DNA of 64,000 bases from Bifidobacterium crudilactis (GTDB lineage: Bacteria > Actinomycetota > Actinomycetes > Actinomycetales > Bifidobacteriaceae), in NCBI RefSeq assembly GCF_000738005.1, contig NZ_JHAL01000002.1:866634-930633 (forward strand), written 5' to 3'. Within the stretch, counting starts at the first letter, position 1; every line of letters begins with the position of its first letter. Shown piece by piece: positions 57,687 to 64,000 of the stretch. Under the pieces are notes generated by a model. That model saw nothing but the letters and a program-made list of their open reading frames with translations, was not told the origin of the DNA and did no database searches. Position numbers and translations under genes: made by a program.

Positions 57687-58613
57687 TCACGACAACTCGG
57701 AATGCCGCTCTTCGGCAGCGCCGGGAATGCACATGGTCCACGGATCAGTATTCAGCGAGGACACGCTGATTCTGGGACGAAAACCCGACGACGCCTCGAT
57801 GCGATTCGCAACATCCTGAGGAGCGTTGTTGAACCACAGGCCTTCAATCGCCGAATGCGGCGTATTAATCAATGCCGGACTCGAGGATGCGCCGCCGCCA
57901 AGAGGGATGCCCGCCTGCCGCATCTCAATCTCGTAGAGCGCCTGCTGCCTGGCATCCGTAGCGGGGTGATGTCTGAGATCACTGGTGATGTACACGTCAG
58001 CCGAGCTGTTTCTCACCTCTTCGAAAAGTGAGTCGCCCGAACCCGGCAGCACCGCCACCGTATGTACGACCGCGTCGAGATCGCCGCTGACCTGGATTCC
58101 CAGTTGAGTTGCGGGAAGCACATCTGCCACACGACGCGCCACATCCCCCAAGGTCTTGGAGCCTGGCATCACGCCCACTCTGCCGAGTCCCACCTGATGA
58201 GAGGAGTTCGCATCCTCGATGGGCACCAGAGGACGCAGCTCCTCAAGACCGAAGGCAGTGGCCGCACTGTCCGCCACACCTCGGTATGCGGCGTCGGCGT
58301 TCGTATGTCCGACCCACAGGGCGCAGTGATGTTCAATCAGCCTGCGAACGATTTCACCGCGAAAACCCAATCCCGAGACCTCATGGACGGCCCGGAAGAA
58401 CAATGGATGGTGGGTGATCAACAAATCGGCCCCCATGGAAATGGCCTCGTCGACCACATCCAGAGTGGGATCGACAGCACAGTGAATGACTCGAACGGGG
58501 GCTCGCAAATCGCCGACGACGAGACCAGGCGCATCCCAATCCTCCGCATAGCGCAGCGGATACAAATCCTGCAGAGCGTGAACCGCCTGCGATAGATTCG
58601 GTGCCTCGGTCAT
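57687..58613 (-). CDS. Nif3-like dinuclear metal-centre protein
   Basis: A 308-residue member of the Nif3/YbgI (DUF34) family, sometimes annotated GTP cyclohydrolase 1 type 2. The motifs are AEDWDAPGLVVGDLRAP, VDEAISMGADLLITHHPLFFRAVHEV (metal-binding HH), LWVGHTNADAAYRGV (HTN-D) and, towards the end, YITSDLRHHPATDARQQ. The C-terminal metal ligands expected after HH-A-D are replaced by a shorter tail. It lies 15 nt after polA. The cellular function is unproven. Confidence 0.9.
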   Translation of the reverse strand: MTEAPNLSQAVHALQDLYPLRYAEDWDAPGLVVGDLRAPVRVIHCAVDPTLDVVDEAISMGADLLITHHPLFFRAVHEVSGLGFRGEIVRRLIEHHCALWVGHTNADAAYRGVADSAATAFGLEELRPLVPIEDANSSHQVGLGRVGVMPGSKTLGDVARRVADVLPATQLGIQVSGDLDAVVHTVAVLPGSGDSLFEEVRNSSADVYITSDLRHHPATDARQQALYEIEMRQAGIPLGGGASSSPALINTPHSAIEGLWFNNAPQDVANRIEASSGFRPRISVSSLNTDPWTMCIPGAAEERHSELS

Positions 58614-58628
58614 CGTATTCCCAGCCTT

Positions 58629-61544
58629 TCAGTGAGCCGCAAGCTGCCAGTCGTCCCCAAGTCCGGTCGACACGTCGAGCGGAACTGCCAAGGACACTGC
58701 ATGCTCCATGGCATCCTTGACCAAAGCCGTGGCCTGCTCCTGTTCGCCGGGCGCTATCTCGACCACCAATTCGTCGTGAATCTGCAGAATGATTCGACTC
58801 TGCAAACCAGCTGCTGAGAGGTCATGTTCGGCCTTCACCATCGCCAGCTTCATGATGTCGGCGGCGGAACCTTGAATCGGCGCGTTCAGAGCGCCACGCT
58901 CGGCGGCGTCCCTGACCTGTCTGTTCGATGAGGCCAGGCCCGGGAAATATCGACGCCGACCATAGATGGTTTCGGTATAACCCTTGCTTCTAGCGGTCTG
59001 AACCAGAGACTCGAGATATTCGCGTACCTTGCCGAAGGTGGCGAAATACTGCTCTTTGAGCACGTCGGCCGCCGCAGGGCTGATATGCAGCTGCTGAGCC
59101 AGTCCATAGGTGCTGAGCCCGTATGCCAAGCCGTAGCTCATGGCTTTCACATGCGAACGTTGATCGCTGGTGATGTCGGCGACATCCTCCTGATACACCA
59201 GACTCGCCACATACTTATGGAAATCGGTGCCTGAGCGGAAGGCGTCGATAAGTGCGTCATCCCCGGAAAGATCGGCCATGATGCGCAGTTCGACCTGAGA
59301 ATAATCGGAACTGAGCAGGGACACGTACCCTTCTCCGGGAACGAACGCCGATCTGATCTCCCGACCTTGGGCATTCCTGTTGGGGATGTTCTGCAGATTC
59401 GGATCGACCGAGCTCAAACGCCCAGTAGCGGCTACCGTCTGCTCGAAGGTCGTGTGGATGCGCCCGTCCTGCGGGTTGACCGAATCCAACAAGGTCTGCA
59501 CAATCTGTTTGAGCTTGTTGGTCTCACGGTGTCTGAGCAATGCGCCCAGGAAGGTGTTGGCCCGCTCGTTGTCAGCTGACTTGAGGTACATGTTCTGCAA
59601 GGCGGCGGCGTTGGTGGTGTACGAACCGCTTTTCGTCTTACGGGAGTGCTTCAGACCCATATCTTCAAAAAGCACTTTCTGCAATTGCTTCGGGCTCTGA
59701 AGATTGACCCTGTTCCCGGCCTTGTCCCACGCAAGCTCCTGCGCCTGCCTCGCCTCGGCCGCGAATGCGTCCCGCATGCCGACCAATCGCTCCGTATTCA
59801 CCGCGGCTCCGGTCGACTCCATATTGCCCAGGGTCGTCGATACCGGCATTTCAATGTCTCTCAGCAGACGAAGCTGTTCCCGTTCCTCTATGATCGGTGC
59901 CAGAAAACGGCTGAGCTCATTCACCAGACCGGCCTGTCGCAGCAGCGCCTGTTCGTGGAGCCGTTGCGCCTGGTCCTCGGCTGCATTCGAATCATCGCCG
60001 TCCTCAAAGACGAAGGCCCCTTGAGAGCTGGTCTGCTGCGCATCCGACAGGTCGGCTATATCGAGAAAATGCTGGGCTGCATGGGCGAGCGAATCAGCGT
60101 GAAAGTCAGGATGCACCAGATACCCCGCAAGTTTGGTGTCGAAGCAGGGCTCCCCCAGGGTGACATCCAATGAGGAGAGTATGTGGTGCTGCTCTTTGTA
60201 CCCATGCACAGAGGCGTGGCCGAGATGGCCGTCCAGCAGATTCTGGAAGGCCGTACGAAGTTCCTGCGCCGATTTCAAATGCTGGGCGTCGAGGATGACG
60301 GCGTGCCCGTCACCGGCCAGCACCGTGACCGAAGTGCAGGTCGACCTGCCAGGTCTCGCGTCGCCCTGCGCCAGCAAAGACCACGAGGACTCAAGGGATT
60401 TCAGCAGGGGCGATGTCTGCCCGGAAACCTTGTGCTCGGACTCGGCGTCGTCCGTCTTCGTATCACCAGAATCTCGGACGGAGGCGGAGACGGCATCCGG
60501 TCGGTTCTTCCCGTCATCCTCCGGCATATGCTCAAGAGCCCACGCGCTCAGCTGCTCTCCGGATTCAATGACATCGAGGACGATATCGAGCTCCTCCCGA
60601 GCGGTCTTGTCTTCCTGAGGCGATGCATCCGCCGTTGGCGCCGTGCAGTTGAAGGCCTTCAATACCCTGTTGCGTGTGCGCTCGCCGAATTCGAGCTTCG
60701 AGAACACTGTCTCCGCACCTTCGGCATTCACCTCGCCGAAGGTCAGATCGTCCAGCTGAACACCGAGGTCAAGGTCACGAACGAGGGCGTTCACACGTCG
60801 ATTCAAGCGGACCTGTTCGATGTTCTCACGTAGCGATTCGCCCTTCTTGCCTCCGATGTCCTTCGCATGTTCGATGATGCCTTCGAGACCTCCGAACTGG
60901 TTGATCCACTTTGCGGCATACCCATCCCCCACGCCTGGAACGCCGGGGATGTTGTCGGCGGTTTCGCCACGCATCGCAGCCAAATCGGGGTATTGCGACG
61001 GAGTGACATGGTACTTCTCGACGATGGCGTCGGGAGTCATATGCTTGAGCTCTTTGAAGTGGTGCCCGGGGTACAGCACGGTGATGTGGTCGTCGACCAA
61101 CTGGAAGGCATCCCTGTCGCCTGACAGCACCAAGGTTCGATAGCCTGCCTGGCCGCCCATGGTGGCCAGCGTACCGATGATATCGTCGCCTTCGTATCCG
61201 GGCTTCTCGATGTAAGTGACACCGAGCGATCGCAGCAGATCCTGAATCAACGGCAGCTGGCTCAACAGCTCTTCAGGCGCCGCCTCTCGTGTTCCTTTGT
61301 ATTGAGGAAGCATGTCATTGCGGAAGGTACCGCCCTTGACATCGAAGGCCACAGCCAGATGCGTGGGGTGCTCGGATTCGATGACCTGAGCGAGCATCGT
61401 GGAGAATCCCCACACGGCGTTGGTGTTCTGTCCCGAAGCCGTGGTGAAACTTTCTGCAGGGAGGGCGAAGAACGCCCTGAACGCCAGGGAGTGCCCATCC
61501 ACCACCAGGAGCGTGTTGTCATCTTGCGTCGTTTGCGATGTCAT
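58629..61544 (-). CDS. polA: DNA polymerase I
   Basis: A 971-residue repair and Okazaki-fragment polymerase. The N-terminal 5' nuclease domain has LLVVDGHSLAFRAFFALP and YEGDDIIGTLA plus GDRDAFQLV and GVGDGYAAKWI. The middle region lacks an evident DEDD proofreading triad, as in many Actinobacteria. The polymerase domain has motif A LLSSDYSQVELRIMADLSGD, motif B RSHVKAMSYGLAYGLSTYGLAQQ (shown in two parts: RSHVKAMSYG and LAYGLSTYGL) and motif C ILQIHDELVVEI. The Nif3-like gene follows directly. Confidence 0.97.
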   Translation of the reverse strand: MTSQTTQDDNTLLVVDGHSLAFRAFFALPAESFTTASGQNTNAVWGFSTMLAQVIESEHPTHLAVAFDVKGGTFRNDMLPQYKGTREAAPEELLSQLPLIQDLLRSLGVTYIEKPGYEGDDIIGTLATMGGQAGYRTLVLSGDRDAFQLVDDHITVLYPGHHFKELKHMTPDAIVEKYHVTPSQYPDLAAMRGETADNIPGVPGVGDGYAAKWINQFGGLEGIIEHAKDIGGKKGESLRENIEQVRLNRRVNALVRDLDLGVQLDDLTFGEVNAEGAETVFSKLEFGERTRNRVLKAFNCTAPTADASPQEDKTAREELDIVLDVIESGEQLSAWALEHMPEDDGKNRPDAVSASVRDSGDTKTDDAESEHKVSGQTSPLLKSLESSWSLLAQGDARPGRSTCTSVTVLAGDGHAVILDAQHLKSAQELRTAFQNLLDGHLGHASVHGYKEQHHILSSLDVTLGEPCFDTKLAGYLVHPDFHADSLAHAAQHFLDIADLSDAQQTSSQGAFVFEDGDDSNAAEDQAQRLHEQALLRQAGLVNELSRFLAPIIEEREQLRLLRDIEMPVSTTLGNMESTGAAVNTERLVGMRDAFAAEARQAQELAWDKAGNRVNLQSPKQLQKVLFEDMGLKHSRKTKSGSYTTNAAALQNMYLKSADNERANTFLGALLRHRETNKLKQIVQTLLDSVNPQDGRIHTTFEQTVAATGRLSSVDPNLQNIPNRNAQGREIRSAFVPGEGYVSLLSSDYSQVELRIMADLSGDDALIDAFRSGTDFHKYVASLVYQEDVADITSDQRSHVKAMSYGLAYGLSTYGLAQQLHISPAAADVLKEQYFATFGKVREYLESLVQTARSKGYTETIYGRRRYFPGLASSNRQVRDAAERGALNAPIQGSAADIMKLAMVKAEHDLSAAGLQSRIILQIHDELVVEIAPGEQEQATALVKDAMEHAVSLAVPLDVSTGLGDDWQLAAH

Positions 61545-61572
61545 CCCCTGGAGCCTTCCCTACTGCCGATAT

Positions 61573-62187
61573 CTAATCTTCGCCGTCTACCTGAGCAATA
61601 ACCGCATCCGCGACTTCCTGCATCGTCAGTCGCCTGTCCATCGATGTCTTCTGAATCCAACGGAAGGCCTCGGACTCGCTCAGGCCCATGTTCTCCATAA
61701 GCAGGCCCTTGGCGCGGTCGACACGTTTGCGCGCTTCGAAACGTGCTTTCATATCGGTCACTTCCACACGAAGAGCGTTGATCTGATCGTATCTGGAAAT
61801 AGCCACTTCAAGGGCGGGAAGGAGCTTTTCAGGCACAAAGGGCTTTACCACGTACGCCATGGCTCCTGCGTCCGCGGCTTTTTCGACAAGATTGCGCTGC
61901 GAGAACGCTGTCAGCATAACCACCGGAGCTATGTTGTCCTTGCCGATTTCCGTTGCTGCGGAGATACCGTCACGTCCGGGCATCTTCACATCCATGACAA
62001 CGACATCCGGCTTGAGTTCCTTGGTGAGGTCGACGGCTTCCTGACCGCTTGCAGCCTGCCCGACTACGTCATAACCCGCATCTTTCAGGGCTTCGACAAT
62101 GTCCAGACGAATAAGGGCTTCGTCCTCGGCCACAACTACCGTGCGGCCTTCCGAAATTTCTTCAATCCCCGCGCTATCTGCAACCAT
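61573..62187 (-). CDS. Response regulator with ANTAR RNA-binding domain
   Basis: About 204 residues. The receiver domain starts GRTVVVAEDEALIRLDIVEAL with the phospho-acceptor in KPDVVVMDVKMPGRDGISAATEIG and lysine in VVKPFVPEKLL. The C-terminal ANTAR domain is FEARKRVDRAKGLLMENMGLSESEAFRWIQKTSMDRRLTMQEVADAVI, typical of antiterminators such as AmiR and PdtaR that bind paired RNA hexaloop hairpins. TGAGGA precedes ATG 62187. No kinase gene is adjacent. It is conserved upstream of polA in bifidobacteria as far as I know. Confidence 0.92.
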   Translation of the reverse strand: MVADSAGIEEISEGRTVVVAEDEALIRLDIVEALKDAGYDVVGQAASGQEAVDLTKELKPDVVVMDVKMPGRDGISAATEIGKDNIAPVVMLTAFSQRNLVEKAADAGAMAYVVKPFVPEKLLPALEVAISRYDQINALRVEVTDMKARFEARKRVDRAKGLLMENMGLSESEAFRWIQKTSMDRRLTMQEVADAVIAQVDGED

Positions 62188-62270
62188 AGCCATCCTCATT
62201 TCGTAACTTCCCATCCGAGTTCAGCTTCCATGCTTCCTCGGGACGCATATTTCGGACAGATCTTGGACAG

Positions 62271-62344
62271 TGCCCCTGGTGAGACTCGAACTCACACTGC
62301 ACGGATTTTGAGGCCGTTTCCTCTACCAATTGGGATACAGGGGC
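62271..62344 (-). tRNA. tRNA-Leu (anticodon CAA), short variable loop
   Basis: The minus strand folds as a 74-nt cloverleaf: acceptor stem GCCCCTG with CAGGGGC, anticodon arm ACGGC-CTCAAAA-TCCGT (anticodon CAA, with a C-T mismatch at the base of the loop) and T arm GTGAGTTCGAGTCTCAC. The variable loop is only about five nt, whereas tRNA-Leu normally has a long arm. The anticodon assignment therefore implies leucine, but the shape is of class I. CCA is not encoded. Confidence 0.88.
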
Positions 62345-62459
62345 TTTTGGTACCTCATGGGAATTTACCACATTCTCCAGACTGCGCAAGCTGACCGGTA
62401 TGTGGGAACTACAATACAAGTGTATAAACGCTAGTTCTGAGCAGGAAAAAGGAGACATC

Positions 62460-63059
62460 ATGGGAACTGTGACATACCGTCATTTCGATCCTTGGCGACC
62501 ATCACCGGTTAGAGAGGAATCCCGCAGCCAAATCGTGGAAAGTCACTATTTCAATGTGGACCGCGTGGCCTTCGAATCCGCACAGGTAGGGCATTTCGAG
62601 CGCTATATCCTTCATGAGAACAATGGCGACACCGTTGCCGTTCTGGCCATGACGAGGGACAACAAGATTCCCTTCGTCGAGCAGTATCGGATTCCGACAC
62701 ACCGGTGGACCCTGGAGATTCCCGCAGGACACGCGATGAATCCCAGTGAGCGCCCCCTTGACATCGCCATACGCAAGCTTCGGCAGGAAGCCGGATACGA
62801 GGCGGAGCACTACACGCAGTTCGGTCGCTTCATCAACACGCCCAGCTTCTCCACGCAGCACACGGCGATGTTCCTGGCAACCGGTCTGACCGCGACGGAC
62901 CGAAGCTCGATAGGACCGGAGTCCCCGCGCTCGAACGTGCGGCTCTATGACGTCGAGGAAGCCTATCAGATGGTGCTGAACGGCGTGATAGTAGATGCCA
63001 AGTCGGTTATCGCGGTATTGCGTGCCCATTGCGGCCTGCAGGACGTTCAGCAGCAATAA
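62460..63059 (+). CDS. Nudix-family protein with degenerate Nudix box
   Basis: A 199-residue protein similar in layout to ADP-ribose pyrophosphatases: RYILHENNGDTVAVLAMT, FVEQYRIPTHRWTLEIPAGHAMN, then the Nudix helix. The box reads RKLRQEAGY where the consensus is RELxEExGU, so two of the metal-binding glutamates are Lys and Gln. GX5E is also lengthened by one residue. Hydrolase activity is therefore doubtful. AGGAG precedes ATG 62460. It diverges from the tRNA at 62271-62344 and is convergent with pyk. Confidence 0.85.
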   Translation: MGTVTYRHFDPWRPSPVREESRSQIVESHYFNVDRVAFESAQVGHFERYILHENNGDTVAVLAMTRDNKIPFVEQYRIPTHRWTLEIPAGHAMNPSERPLDIAIRKLRQEAGYEAEHYTQFGRFINTPSFSTQHTAMFLATGLTATDRSSIGPESPRSNVRLYDVEEAYQMVLNGVIVDAKSVIAVLRAHCGLQDVQQQ

Positions 63060-63079
63060 CCTCATCCGTCCGAAAAGAC

Positions 63080-63144
63080 AACTGCATCACCAGGACGGCT
63101 GTTTTTGTGATGGTTTCTCGAAAAGCCGTCCTGGTGATGCAGTT
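63080..63144. repeat. Dispersed palindromic element, copy 6
   Basis: A perfect 21-bp inverted repeat (AACTGCATCACCAGGACGGCT and complement) with a 23-nt loop, 20 nt after the Nudix-like gene. The core AAGGACAG of other copies is CAGGACGG here, with matching changes on the other arm. It is located between convergent genes. Confidence 0.85.
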
Positions 63145-63161
63145 ATTCAGTGTGTTCTTGA

Positions 63162-63200
63162 CATGACCCCCATGCGACGGTGAGTCGCATGGGGGTCATG
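63162..63200. terminator. Hairpin between the Nudix-like gene and pyk
   Basis: A perfect 17-bp stem (CATGACCCCCATGCGAC and complement) with a 5-nt loop. GC-rich and symmetric, it could terminate both convergent transcripts. No T-run follows on the plus strand. Confidence 0.7.
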
Positions 63201-63253
63201 CATTCAGTCACGTGACATGCATTCAGTCACGTGACATGCATATGCATGTCACG
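63197..63253. repeat. 19-bp direct repeat and 24-bp palindrome
   Basis: The unit CATGCATTCAGTCACGTGA occurs twice in tandem (63197-63215 and 63216-63234), each containing the palindrome GTCACGTGAC. It runs into a 24-bp perfect palindrome centred at 63241/63242 (half CGTGACATGCAT, 63230-63253). It ends a few nt from the pyk stop. Confidence 0.85.
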
Positions 63254-63260
63254 GCTGCTA

Positions 63261-64000
63261 TCACTCGGCTGAACCGACGATGTGCACATAGATGGAGTCG
63301 GTACGTCCTGGCTCATGCTCGCCCTGGGCACTGCTGAGCAGAACGATTCTGTCTCCGTCGGAGACGGCACCGGCGTTCTTCAAGGTGTTGTCGGCGACTG
63401 CCATCAGCTCGTTGCGCGTCAGGTCATGGTAATCGGAATCCAGCAGGAAGGACTCGGTACCCCAGCTCAGCGCCAACCAGCGGTAGGTGTGAGCGTTGGT
63501 GGTCAGACCGTAGATCGGAGCAGCAGGACGTTCACGGGAGATGCGGTGAACGGTGTTGCCGGTCTGAGTGAAGGCGACGATTGCCTTGGCGTTGAGCTTC
63601 TCGGCGAGGTCCACGGCGGCGGACGACACTGCGCCCGCGTTGGACATATCGAGGTTCTTCAACTCAGGAATGCGGTCGAAACCGTGCTCCGTGGCATATC
63701 CCGAAATGCGGGACATGGTGCTCACGGTCTCGGTCGGGTAATCGCCTACAGCGGTTTCGTTGGAGGTCATGGTCGCGTCGGCGCCGTCAAGCACGGCGTT
63801 GGCGCAGTCGGAAGCCTCTGCACGGCTCGGGACCGGGGAATGCACCATGGAACCGAGAACCTCGGTCGCGACGATAACGGGCTTGGCATACTGACGAGCA
63901 AGCTCGATGCAGCGCTTGGTGACCAGAGGAACCTCTTCGAACGGCATCTCAACGGCCATATCGCCACGGGCGACCATGATGCCATCGAATGCCTTGACGA
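63261..64000 (-). CDS. pyk: Pyruvate kinase, 3' part (5' end outside window)
   Basis: The C-terminal half of pyruvate kinase, which makes pyruvate and ATP from PEP and ADP. The visible part starts within the barrel: DGIMVARGDMAVEMPFEEVPLVTKRCIELARQYAKPVIVATEVLGSMVHSPVPSRAEASDCANAVLDGADATMTSNETAVG-type sequence (key motif MVARGD). The C-terminal regulatory domain ends GRTDSIYVHIVGSAE. The 5' end lies beyond 64000. Confidence 0.97.
   Translation of the reverse strand, partial: VKAFDGIMVARGDMAVEMPFEEVPLVTKRCIELARQYAKPVIVATEVLGSMVHSPVPSRAEASDCANAVLDGADATMTSNETAVGDYPTETVSTMSRISGYATEHGFDRIPELKNLDMSNAGAVSSAAVDLAEKLNAKAIVAFTQTGNTVHRISRERPAAPIYGLTTNAHTYRWLALSWGTESFLLDSDYHDLTRNELMAVADNTLKNAGAVSDGDRIVLLSSAQGEHEPGRTDSIYVHIVGSAE

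Overview
The window looks like chromosomal DNA from a bifidobacterium (Actinomycetota, Bifidobacteriaceae). The main grounds are a full-length xylulose-5-phosphate/fructose-6-phosphate phosphoketolase (xfp) followed by pta and ackA, which are the core of the 'bifid shunt'. A fused shikimate kinase/3-dehydroquinate synthase, an actinobacterial suf operon without a separate SufE, and a moderately high-GC base composition agree with this. The species cannot be fixed from sequence reading alone.

Layout. 1-2.5 kb: tRNA-Leu(GAG), a SpoU/TrmH methyltransferase and a convergent uracil/xanthine permease. 2.7-4 kb: glgC. 4-10.1 kb: the minus-strand operon sufB-sufD-sufC-sufS-sufU-sufT. 10.3-15.7 kb: pyrG, aroQ, aroKB and aroC, all minus. 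15.8-23.4 kb: a lone prepilin peptidase, then mltG, ruvX, alaS, two small envelope-associated genes, a histidine phosphatase diverging from a small holin-like membrane protein, and rpsD. 23.7-28 kb: a UvrD/PcrA helicase and guaA. 28.6-34.4 kb: xfp, pta and ackA (plus strand). 34.6-38 kb: an inositol-phosphatase-like protein, aroA and a DUF998-like membrane protein. 38.2 kb: tRNA-Pro(TGG). 38.3-48 kb: a decayed mobile island. 48.1-55.3 kb: a large LPXTG pilin/adhesin, a DUF805 protein, a two-component system and a DUF1801 protein. 55.3-64 kb: glgX, a Nif3-like protein, polA, an ANTAR response regulator, a tRNA with anticodon CAA, a Nudix-like protein and the 3' part of pyk.

The island next to tRNA-Pro is the most unusual part. 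It holds a large serine recombinase broken by a stop codon and several frameshifts, and a small gene remnant split by a frameshifted IS3-family element. It then carries a two-gene, AT-richer operon: an SF2 helicase with a C-terminal PD-(D/E)XK-like nuclease motif, split by one extra base in an A6 run, followed by an AAA_13-type ATPase with a CxxC zinc-hook-like motif. This looks like a nucleic-acid-targeting defence module that I cannot match to a named system. A small double-HTH protein closes the island.

Two other signals are worth attention. First, six copies of a dispersed palindromic element (about 65-75 bp, consensus arm GATAACTGCATCAnAAGGACAG) lie at gene 3' ends, mostly between convergent genes, with compensatory base changes between copies. 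Second, the pilin gene is preceded by a G9 tract that can pair with an upstream C7 tract just before a T6 run, which suggests slippage-controlled expression.
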